Below are positions 1 through 11,100 of a stretch of DNA of 13,671 nt, piece after piece (positions within the stretch are counted from its first letter, which is position 1; each line of letters begins with the position of its first letter). Under the pieces are notes generated by a model. That model searched no databases. It was not told where the DNA came from and saw only the letters and a list, made by a program, of their open reading frames with translations. The translations under genes and the position numbers were made by a program. This stretch comes from Saccoglossus kowalevskii (Eukaryota; Hemichordata; Enteropneusta; Harrimaniidae), in contig NW_003106593.1 of assembly GCF_000003605.2 (NCBI RefSeq), forward strand, positions 910,109 through 923,779, given 5' to 3'.

Positions 1-708
1 AAAAAAAAATCACCAAAATCAAAATCAAAGTAAAATAATAAAATAAAAGGGCATTAATAACAAAAGTAATACAAAAATAAATTAAAATAAGTTTATAGCC
101 ACAATAATTAAAGCCCGTACACTACATCAGATTTTAATCAGATTGGGTATAGACGGTGTGTGTAGGTCAAAGGACCTGGTACCATGAATTATACTATGGT
201 GTCTTATACCATGGAAGTACCTTCCATGCTTATACACTGTATCTCTGTCCCTCTATGGACTGTGGTTTATACTCCCGCGTACAGAGACTATAAGGCACTG
301 TATTCAAATAAGGTTGTTTCCGGGGTCGATCAGCATCTGATTCACATTCCACTTGGTATTCGTTCAGTATTTGCATAATTGGTGTTGGGTCAAACCATAA
401 TATAATAACTATATAGCAGTGATGCTGGGATTACTAAAATAATCTTAAAATAATGAATTTGAAAACCCGAAATCGTTCAATGTAAATAACTTTGAATAAC
501 ACGTGTTTTTTTAATGAGTTGCACTTGGCAGTGAATTGGGTGAATTGATGCAAAAATCGTCAACATCGGTTATGCATAATGGCCACCCCGTATTGTAATG
601 GTGAAGTCTAAGGAAACCGACTGATACGTACACACGGCCTTCCGCACTAGTAAAGTTTCTGTGATCGCAACCATGGCGGACATTTGAGGATCAAACCGCT
701 GGTTTAAA
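1..708 (+). other. Upstream flank and probable 5'UTR
   Basis: No gene was found here. The first ~115 bases are A-rich low-complexity sequence. A short frame at 184-378 has no recognisable domain and lies in a palindrome-rich patch: CATGGAAG and CTTCCATG at 210-217 and 221-228 form a small hairpin. No convincing TATA box or initiator could be placed, so the transcription start is unknown. The last tens of bases are taken as 5'UTR because exon 1 starts at 709. Confidence 0.5.
673..687 (+). promoter_or_regulatory. Upstream ORF (4 codons) before the UST-like start
   Basis: ATG GCG GAC ATT TGA encodes Met-Ala-Asp-Ile. Its context GCAACCATGG is a near-ideal Kozak site (A at -3, G at +4), better than that of the main ATG, which has T at +4. 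It is in frame with the main start but stops 21 nt before it. If transcription begins upstream of 673, it should lower initiation at 709 or make it depend on reinitiation or leaky scanning. Confidence 0.5.
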
Positions 709-862
709 ATGTCTAAATTTCAACAATATTTACGACCAACAATCGGCGGAGTGGCCCTGGCATGTGCACTTGTTGTGTTAATGGTTTTCACCGGAAGCGA
801 GACGATCCAAAAAGTGACGAAATACGAACCGATCCACGCATCGAGTAAATCAGAGCTGAATG
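709..862 (+). CDS. UST: UST-like exon 1: start codon, signal anchor
   Basis: Encodes residues 1-51 plus the first base of codon 52. The ATG at 709 has A at -3 and starts MSKFQQYLRP, followed by a hydrophobic run (TIGGVALACALVVLMVF) typical of a type II Golgi anchor. The donor is AATG|GTAGGT at 863. Another GT at 867 would shift the frame. Without splicing the frame runs on only to a stop ending at 960. This exon has no strong sequence conservation of its own; it is assigned because topology, phase 1 and position all fit the family. Confidence 0.82.
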
Positions 863-2055
863 GTAGGTACACGAAACTTAATCTTGGTAACTTTATACAA
901 CGTCAACCTTGTTTACCAATTCACAATGTTTCACCGTGTAAAGGTGGGTCTCCCTGTTAATCGTAGCAGTTCCGTTTGGACAATGCAGCTGAAGAGCAGT
1001 CACACGTCTGGACGGCGGTTCACAAATGGTCACCAATCTGATGTCCGGCATGACAGATGCGTGCTCTAAATGCCGCTAGCTGACTGCATGGTCTACATAA
1101 CAGTACTACGTCCTTGTGGGCACTGAGCGGTATTGTCGGTTTCCAGACCAGATTATAAACACATACCACTCGCTATCGTATTTAACTTAACTTAAAACAT
1201 GGAATACACAACGTACTCAAAACAAGGCAGTGTAAATAGATATCGCCATGGTATTTGATGTAATCACCTTGACCTTTATCCTATCAATGAAAGCCAGATA
1301 ATTAACTTCCTCAAACAATCCACCGGTCGTTATATAATTACACTATTTTATTGGTGCCGACACGGGTTAACACCGTCACGTATACAGGGGTCTAGTTGTC
1401 TGGGGTCAGAACAGAACAGTAATGCTGACACGACTAAACACAATTGGTGATTAATTCATATGTTCCGAAGGCACCACTTTGAAACGTACAACACCACGCA
1501 GGAAAAAGGCTAGACTCGATTTCCAGTCTTTGTGTATCGTGTATATAATTATCGTTCCGTTGTCGTTAATAAAAAAATGATAATAACATGTATTGTCAAA
1601 TGTCATCTTTATTGTGAAATATTCGTTTGAAAATAAGTAACTCCGAATGTAGGTTTCATCCTTGGGTTATTTTTCTTTATTTCATTTATTTGTATTTTTA
1701 AACTGTGTATTACTTCTGTGCATTATCTGTGCATTTGTGTGTTTAAGGTCCATGACCTGAAAGAACAAGCGTTACACAACAATAGTAAATATATTTGTTG
1801 ATAATAGATTCAAAATGCGCGGTACACGGTAAAAATGGCACACATAATAATGGCGCAATGGAAATTGGTGCTCTTTTTTAGCGCTTTTAATCACGTTATC
1901 AAGACTGATCCGATATCACCGCGGTCTTTTAAAATCATTGGTTACAATCCCTGTCTATTCATACATTTATTCGCTAATATTTAATTACAAGTACTGCTTA
2001 TTTGTATTTCCTCATAAATTGTACATTACAAACATGGCGTATTTATATTTATTTA

Positions 2056-2115
<60 letters not shown>

Positions 2116-5100
2116 TTCTACGTTACAAGTACCGCTCACTATATATGTATTTACTTGTAACGCGCGAGTTACTAGTATGCAAATGATTATAAATACACCG
2201 TGTTTGTAATGTACGAGTTGAGAGTAAATACGATACTAGAACATATATACTAGTAAATACTTGTGACCAACAATTGTTGTGACCGTAAAGTTCGTGTCGA
2301 GTCAGCCTTGATAAAGCTTTTAAATGTGCCCCAAAATATCTCGGTGTCGGATATTTGTTTAGTAAATAATGTACTACATCTGTTACACGATTCCTGAAAG
2401 AAAAAAAGTTCTTGTTTCTATTTGTAGCATTATGTCTTGTAACATGATAGTGTACCGCCTAGGTCATTCCAACTGCCATTTTCCCTAAATTCGAAACGTC
2501 CGCCCACCAACGCACCCTATGCTAAGATTCAGCTTTTCGTCTCCCAACTTCGCAAAGTGTGATCACGTGACTGCACTCTCCCCAGGACGACGCATTCCAG
2601 GCGCAATAAGTTGTCACTAATGCCCTCGGGCGCCATGACAACTACAAACTTGGATGGCTTATATCACCCACGTATGGGATGACATCCTAACGTTACACTA
2701 TTCCGAATTGTTAAACTACGTCCAACGGGAAATTATTCTCTTCTCGATAATAAATTCTATATACCCTCTTTTCTTAGTAACTCATTGTTTAGGATATAAA
2801 TATTTTGGTGTGAAAGCTACCTTGTTTGAAACGCCTCGCTTTCATATCACCATTCCCCGGCTTCTATGGACGTGATAGTTTACACAAGCAAGTCTGACTT
2901 TGACAACGAATACACACTGTACAATGCCGGTAGTTATGTGTAATGGGATACTACATGTTGCATGGAGGTAAAAAGAGATACCTCCATGCATGTAGTATCG
3001 ACAATGGCCTGTTTTCCTTCTTTTATTCCAACAGGAAACTAAATACTCATGGATTTTTTTTCACGGAATTAGCCGTATCAAATATCAACCTTTAAATGAG
3101 GCATTGCACAAAAAAAAGCATTTCCAAATATCGCTGACATACTGTATATTTTGTTCGCTGTGAATAGAACGGCACTGTACTACTGTGCTGGACTATGTGC
3201 TGCTGATCACAAGACCCACGCCACGTTGCATTTTTCTTCCCTAAGTCTAAAAAACGTGTACACAAATACTAATAGTATATAAGTGTGTTTGGCAATATAC
3301 TAAGTTTTATATACTTTTCTTTTGCTGTCTGATACCTTTTGCTGAGTTGTATTTTTCAATCAAATATAATATTCTGTGAGCGTATAAACGGAGAAACAAA
3401 CAGAGACTTACGTCCCTTGTATCCGCCATCTTGCAACACCTGTGATGATTGCCACCGGTCTGGGGGTTTAGTACATGGTCGCAATGATTGAGACGCCCTT
3501 TTGTGGCAATCCGGCCTTCGCCTTTTAATGTACACATATAGTCTACATCAACGTGAGTAATGACTTCAAAATTAAAAACAAAACAAAAAACAGGTGGATT
3601 GTTGCATCCATGAAGCATACAAATATTATATACTTCTATATTACGATAATGTAGAATGACCAGGTTAGTTTACAGCCGTTAAACTAAACATGGCAACGCA
3701 TATGCATATAATTATCATACAAAATGAGGCTTTATATTGGACTACTAGTATCTGTCCGAAATACTTTGTGGGAAACAATGTGCGTCTCTATGACCGTTAG
3801 CAATAAAGCGTACAACATGTGAAGCTCAATGTCTCTGAGTCATCTTAGTCTGAGTCGATTTATTATTCTACTACAAGAGTATACGAGTGCGTATATGTTA
3901 TCAGATCAATATACACGAGTATGGAAAAATACAGATGACCCAGATCGCACAAATGACGTGACCAGATTTTATTTTGGTTCCATGCTCTGTGTGAGTAATA
4001 TAATCGAATTATATTTTGTAAACATGCCTATGAACCTCCTTGTTTCAGATTCCCCACCATGGCTAAGTTTAGCTCAGACAGAGGATGGGGTGGAGTTCGA
4101 CTCTGACTCCGAAGAAAAGTCATACGAGTCTGCCACCCATACGAATGAGCCTAATCAGCAATTGCAACTGGTGAGTGAATAATGAATTTGTATACAAACT
4201 TTACGTGTATATTCTAATATGTGTATATTCGAGGCTTGTGGGCGGTTTAGTCATAATCCGGATGTTTATTTAAAAAAAATATAATATTCACGTAAGATAA
4301 GGAAAACAACACAAATCTAAGCTGGGTAATGCTTTGACAAGATAATCTGTATGGAGAAAACTAAAAAAAAGAAATTATTAAAGTTCTGATACAATAATCA
4401 TATCCCCGACAAGATTAATATAGTTTGCGCGTTGTATGATGTGTGATAACTAATGTATCGTAATGGATAACAACAGACATGTCGTGTGTTTTGTTCTGGC
4501 AATATACCAATAAGTTGCATAATTTCTATTTGATATCTTACTAATATGTAACGTATTTGACGATCCTAATATGCACGAATCGTGGAAACATATGATAAAC
4601 ATTCAGCAGTTTCCTGTGCGTCTGAATGTTGGCTATCATTTCTTCCTCTCATTGCGTTCGAGTTCTATTTGCTCATGTTTTTGAATAGTATTCTGGCGTA
4701 GAAGATTTTGCATAGGTTCGGAATTCCTCAAGGTAAATCTTCAAACTTGTCTCGCGTTTCCGCATATGCCATCACATATTTCACATAGGGCCAAGGCTCC
4801 AGTAAATCTTTAGGAATGAACTTAGTAAGTATATGAACATAGTCAGGGCGTCAGGCAAAAGTGTATGTTTGAGACGCACAGTATAAATAGAGAAAGCCCC
4901 CAAGTTACGATTGAGATGGCGCATTGAAAGTGAACAGCGCCGCCACCGGCATTTTATGTTTTGTCAAATTGAGAAAAAAAAACCTGCAGTGGCGCTGTTC
5001 AACATACCTTCTGCAGCATACTCGTCCAAAAGCGATAACGCAGTACCCATTCTTAAAAACCTCCTGTTCTAACATTTAGTCACCAGCGGCAATGGGTGTG

Positions 5101-8100
5101 TATTGCTATATAGCGTAAATAACATGTGCACTCTCAAAATATAGTTGATGAAAGAAGAAGTTACAATTAATGTTAGTGTTAGCATACTGACAATACATAC
5201 GCATGTTTGGTTCACACGATGTTGCATTATTATTTAGGATCAACAACTTGCATGCATAAATTAGACAATATAAACATACATGCTACTTGTATTCAGTAGT
5301 GGCAATTTCGCAGTGCTTCAACCCTGAGACATATTTCTGGGAATCACGTGATCAGCCAATCGCTCCAGCCATTGGTTAGGCTTAGGTTCAAACCTTTTAT
5401 TCAATAACATTACCACAGTTGATCGCTGACCGTAACAGATCTAGAACTGGATCAAATGGGACGTGCGTACTCTCAAATTACATTAATAAATATTTAAAGG
5501 GCGGCAGTCGTCGTGCCACGTTCTGTTCGATATGGGACTCATAGCGACGTATACAACGCGTGTAAAATACATTGTTTATTTACATGAAATTCGAACACGC
5601 GCTGCGCAACGACCACCGCGCTTTAACGACTTTGCGCAGTTCAATCTAGCAATAACGGGTTCTAATTTTGATATTTTTTATGTTTTGTATATGCAGAGCC
5701 CCCAAAGTCGGGTGGTGTATAATCGTGTTGGTAAATGTGGGAGCCGTACAGTTATTGCTGTGTTAAACAAGCTGTCTACACGCAATGGTTTCACGTTATA
5801 TTCTTCAAATGTTTACAATAGAACGCATGTTTCGTTGAAAGAACAGGTAAGGAATTATTCACGCTTCCGGTAGATAGGTGAGCGGTCATATCAGCTTCCG
5901 GTTATGAACACTGTAATAATACGGGTAGGGCTGGGTGATGATTAACCCGTTTCAATTCGCGAGTGAGACGTACCTAAGTTTGGGTACGAACTACTTTGTT
6001 TGAATTACTAACAATATGTTTGACCATGGATGTACATCCATGGTTTGACCTAGCAGTACGCAAAACAGCGTGCAGAGTTTTGCGGATTTTCAGTGATTCA
6101 GTTTGTCATCTCATTGTGAGTAAGGGTGAAAACAGTGCTTGAAGTGGAACTGACGTTTGCTCACGGAGCTTTGTCGGAAGGAAATGTCTCTAATATAAAT
6201 GTTGTTTTTCACATTTTGACAGATGTCTAATAGTGGATATAATATGGGCGATAATCAGCGCATTTTTTGTAAATGTTTCTCTGTGAGAGTGAATTAAAGC
6301 TTTACACAATCCCACAAAAATGACAAACAAAACTTGAGATGCGGAATTTTTACGGGAGTAACTTCGAACTACGGGATACACACAACATAAAACAAAAAAA
6401 ACCTATGCTGCCCGTAACTAGAAGTTTGGTTAACTAACTTTTAATTGAACATCGAGTTGCAATTTGGGCGTGGTTTCGCAAAAGTGGGCGTGGTTACGAA
6501 ACTCGATGCTTGTAACTCAGTATCCGTAACTTGAACAATTCAACATCTCGCAGAACGCAAAGTTTTAGGTATGTTTCAAATGCTATATGGATGAAATGTA
6601 AAGTATCTAAAGCATGTAAAGTATCCCTTATGTGTGTATGTATCTGTCACAAGTCTCCGAATGTGTTGGCACAAACTGTGGGTGGGAACACCATGTCATC
6701 AATAGTTACAAGGAATTTCCCTGATTCATGTACACCTAAAATTATATCATACTAGTGATATACATCCACAATCACTATGCACTCGAAAATATATCAATAG
6801 TCTGCTGTGGGCGAGTATAGGGATAGTTGGTACAAGATGATGCTTACAGTATGATGGTTAACACACAACTGGTTTATTCAGAAAGACACTAAGCTATTAA
6901 ATATACAGTACACAGGATGTAGTAATTAAAGTCAAACATGATCCAGATGTCAGGCGACAGTTTAGCTTTTTATTTGATCTAGCTATTCAACTTGGTATCC
7001 GGGTTGTTACGTAATCGTAACGTAGACATCATGTCTGTTCCCGACATCTGCTTTTCACAATACCACGTTATCGCGAATAATATTACGCTAAAAAAAACGT
7101 ATGCATGTCAATTAGGCTTGATCGCGTCTTTTAGAATGTTTTCAGATCCGATCGCGTGCATTCATAATTTTGCTAGGGGTTTACATTATTTGTTTCAATA
7201 CATTCTTTTTTTTTTATATTCCAGATTGATATAGTTAACACAGTTTCTTCATTGAAACCACCGTATGTTTACCAACGGCATTTTCATTATATCGATTTCC
7301 CCAAGTAAGTGTACAATTTGACAAATTGACCATTTCTATGAGTGTAGAGAGGGTATGATGTACGTTTTGTTGGATATAGCGCATTTTATTCAAAGGGAAA
7401 TTTGCAAATATCAAGGAATAACCTAGATTTTTAGCTCCGCTGTCGACTTTGTCGAGCGGAGCTTATCACATGAGTGATTGTCCGTCGTCCGTGTCAATGT
7501 TTTACTTTTTCGACTTCTTCTTGAAAACTACAAGCCTGAATGCTTTGATACTTGGTGTATATGTACCTTGGGTAAACCTCTCTCAGATGTGTTCATTTCA
7601 TGATGATATCTTTGATTCTCTAATTTTGGTGAATATTTTTGTCATTTTTGGTAAATAGTGATATTTTTGACTTGTTAAAAACCGCAAGTCCAATTGCTTT
7701 GATATTACATATATAGATGCTACATGTGAACCTTTCTGAGATTTGTTCATTTCGTGATGATATCCTCAATTCCCTAATTTTGGTGAATATTTTTGTAATT
7801 TTTGGTAAAAAGTGTTATTTTTGAATTATTGTTGAAAACAGCAAGTCCAATTGCTATACATACTTATACATATTGTTCATTTTCTAATGATATCTTCAGT
7901 TCTTTAATTGAAATGTGCCTTGCTAACAGCGGAGCTATCTCAGCCGAGAGGCTGCTTGTTTTAGGAATATACTGTTTGAAATTCTAGTATACTGGACACA
8001 ATCCAGTAAATAGTGACCCACAACCTAACGTTGTGAGCGAGTACTTCCCCTCTTCATATGCGATATCACGTATGATGTAGGTCGCCCGTACATCTAAGAA

Positions 8101-11100
8101 AGACGCGCTACAGTATACATTCTGCACTGTACTGATAATGGTGTGTATCATTGCGCCCTCTACGAGGGTGCTAGTTCAAGGCACCCAATCTCAGATTGTG
8201 AAGAAGCATTCCTAAGCCGCGAAATGTTGTATGAATTAACAATTGTTTTACTTTTATTCCAGATTTGGAGCAATACAACCAGTTTATATTAATATTATTC
8301 GTGACCCAATCAATCGCTTTGTATCAGGATATTATTACAAAAGATTTGGTGATGCGGATAACCAGAAATACATGAAGAAATCTTTCCCTAGCAAGAATAT
8401 GGCGAGTTGACCGAATATTATATTTTATATCGCACATGTTCTGTATTGTAGTTAGAATAGGTAAATTGTTAGTTTTACACGGCAGCAACTATCGGAGGTG
8501 AACTATTGCTTCTTCCCGGCAATTAACAGGGGATTGAGTCCCTTGTGTTGACTGATTGTAATGCTAAACCATCGCGATACAACGTTGAGTCTGTGGTCTC
8601 ATTTCACTGTGTTATTTAATGCTTTGCACCCCGTCGTTGTATAGCGATACTAGTATTAAGATTCGGATAAGATCTTCATCGTTTAGTATTCGTGAAATGT
8701 CCAAATTTCAAGCTTGGTGGCGGATTTATTGCGTGCCTGTAACCCAGCCACACCCTTGAAAAAGGGTACCTTGACTTTTTTGATATCTATCTTCAGTCAG
8801 TGTCTTTGAAGAGTTTTGAATCTGCTCACTTGTTTTAGTTGAATAATTTCGTATACTGATCTCCTATTTCTAGTCGATCTGTTAATCTGTCGCAGTACTT
8901 TTTCATCCTCTTAAATTGTTATCAGACCGCGGACACTTTGTTGAGTCAGGAAATGAAATGCCACATTAAGAAGGCAATAGAGGGCGTGATTTCGGCCCTA
9001 TTCGTTCACATGGCCGGGCCCAGTCCCGGTCCTATCTGAGCTCAGCCTCGAGATTTGTCTGAGCCGAGCGCGCTTACACGGCGATTTTTGCTGGCTCCAT
9101 TAAAATGCTGTCGTGTAAACGAGGTAATTGTGTAGCTTATTTCGTTGTATATAATACACTATTCTAACATATGTAATTGATAATCTTGAAACTTAAAAAA
9201 GATCAGGATACGTTATATGAATGATTAACAAAACTGGTATGCGTTATGTATGTAACCAAATGTATATTATTGTTCATACAACCTCAAAACATCGATCATT
9301 CGAAAGCGGTTGAAAATCGTTAAAGGGGAACCAATGGATTGCACCAAAGAGTCATGGGACACTATTGTTTATGTTGTTTACAACGTTAATCTATTTTTTG
9401 TTATCCATTGTTATTTTAATCCGGAAAGTAAATTTGCTGTGAGATTAGGCTTAACTGGAAGTGCCCCTTCAAGGTATTTTATTAATCTGAACACCTATTC
9501 CCAAAAGCAATATCCCCAGACAATGGGAAATGTATTTACTCATTCAGAAATTATTTTTGCATAACATTTAATTTTAATAATACCGGTATTGCTAATAAAT
9601 TGGCCCACGTAACTGAGCAGTTATTAGCACAGAGACACTTCGAAAAAATGCATAGATTCCAGGTAAATTTGACAGTAATTCACTCATTTTTCGTCTTACA
9701 TTTGCGCTACAACACATTTTATTGTTAATTTCACCTAGACCGTGGACGAATGCGTTTTGTTGAACAAAGAAGAATGTAGCGATAAGAAATTGTTTTATAT
9801 GATACCTTTCTTTTGTGGTCAGCATCCTTATTGCTCGTAAGTAACGTAACTTCAAGCGCGGTAGTCGTCGCGCTGCGCATGTGCCACATGTGTGTTGATA
9901 AACATTGATTTTCCCACAATTCAATGCGCTCTTCAAATGGAAATCACAAGTGTGAGATTTGACCTGGGCGCGACTTGCACTGATTACCGCCGGTGACTTC
10001 TTCGATACCTTCCAATAACATGAAAATTACTTAATTAAAGCTTGGAAACGTCTCAATTCGTACTCGTTGATCTGCACAACAGTCAAAGTCGCCATATTTG
10101 TTTATATGAGACCCATATATCTTGCACATGCGCAGCGCGACGACTACCGCGCTTTAATAATAATACAAATAAGCTTGTCGGTAGATTTATCCTGACACAA
10201 GCGAATGAAACAGTTTTGATGATCGAAATGTTTTTTTAAACATATTCTAATGAGCTTAACTAATGCACAGATGGTATGAACATTTATGTTTCCAGGACAC
10301 CGTCCCAGCTAGCCTTGGATAGAGCACTGTCAAATTTAGATAAGCGGTTCTTGGTCGTAGGCTTCATAGAAAAAATTGATGAAACTATGCAAGTTCTTGA
10401 ACAGCTATTGCCAGATATCTTTGGAGGCGCTGTTGAGATTCTCTTACATCCAGGTAAGTTATTTAAAGGCAATCCTTTATCTCATTGTTAATTCCGTCCG
10501 TGTGTGTGTGTGTGTTTGTTTGTACAGATTCATTTCGCGGATTTTAAATACCATTAGATCAAATGTGGCCATTTTGGCCCCCAGTTTTGCTAAATTATGA
10601 CACTCAAATTGTCCAGAGCCGTTTCCCGGAAATAAACAGAGCGATTGCATTCAAACTTTGTAACAAGATTATTTATATTGGGTTACAGATATACGTCATA
10701 TTTTTTTCGAGATTCGAACAAAAATGGGCGGTTGCCGGCCGTTTTGTTTTTCTTCATGTCTATGCCGACTCCTCACTAATATATCGTCTTATTCTGTTGA
10801 ACGTTTTTACACATACCCATAAATAATACAGTAGGTTGTGGTATATTGTGATTAGATAAAATTTGTTGATTTGGTAGTCACTTTGTCTAAAATTTTAAAA
10901 TCACAGTCTGTAAACGGAACTGTATCTCGGACATGAACAAGACGATTGTATTCAAAATTTGTTCCAGGCGCATGTCGTATTTTTTCAAGATTGGAAAAAA
11001 ATGGTCAACCGGCTAAAATATTAGAGAACAAAAATAGCCGATGGTCATTGGTAGTCTTCTTTAATCTTTTAATGTTTTTGTTATGTTTAGTAAAAAAATG

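Larger units (their letters stand above)
863..4048 (+). other. Intron 1 of the UST-like gene
   Basis: A 3186-bp GT-AG intron. It contains a foldback element with an (AAT)n core (about 1983-2270), a hairpin at 2947-2999, and a more GC-balanced stretch at 2460-2640 without a supported gene. Short frames at 2654-2875 (+) and 3307-3618 (-) show no known domain. AT-rich elsewhere. Confidence 0.8.
4171..5696 (+). other. Intron 2 of the UST-like gene
   Basis: A 1526-bp GT-AG intron. It holds an inverted-repeat pair around a TATAAATA-containing neighbourhood (4882-5001) and a short TTAA-flanked MITE at 5498-5622. The open frame upstream of exon 3 (from 5532) is intron plus MITE read through into the exon. 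Confidence 0.8.
7305..8262 (+). other. Intron 4 of the UST-like gene
   Basis: A 958-bp GT-AG intron. More than half is the hairpin-ended repeat element at about 7428-7963. The remainder (7964-8262) is non-coding, with a small inverted pair ACTGGA/TCCAGT near 7991-8007 and CCCTCTACGAGGG near 8157. Confidence 0.8.
8402..9738 (+). other. Intron 5 of the UST-like gene (GC-AG type)
   Basis: A 1337-bp intron starting GCGAGT and ending CACCTAG. It contains a GC-rich patch at about 8980-9125 within otherwise AT-rich sequence and no supported gene. The frame at 9310-9564 begins at a TTG and has no recognisable domain. Confidence 0.8.

Noticed and set aside
3307-3618. 103-residue frame on the minus strand
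   Set aside because: Cysteine- and histidine-bearing but without any domain I recognise. It lies wholly in intron 1, and no partner exons were seen.
5532-5873. Single open frame of 113 residues covering exon 3
   Set aside because: Only residues from SPQSRVVYNR to SLKEQ are conserved. The upstream part is MITE and intron, and the end reads past the GTAAGG donor.
7428-7963. CRISPR-like array
   Set aside because: Units of about 155 bp with diverged sequence are tandem monomers of a eukaryotic repeat, not short repeats with unique spacers.
9592-9936. 114-residue minus-strand frame (and an overlapping 62-residue one)
   Set aside because: It is antisense to exon 6 and the MITE left end; the openness comes from those sequences.
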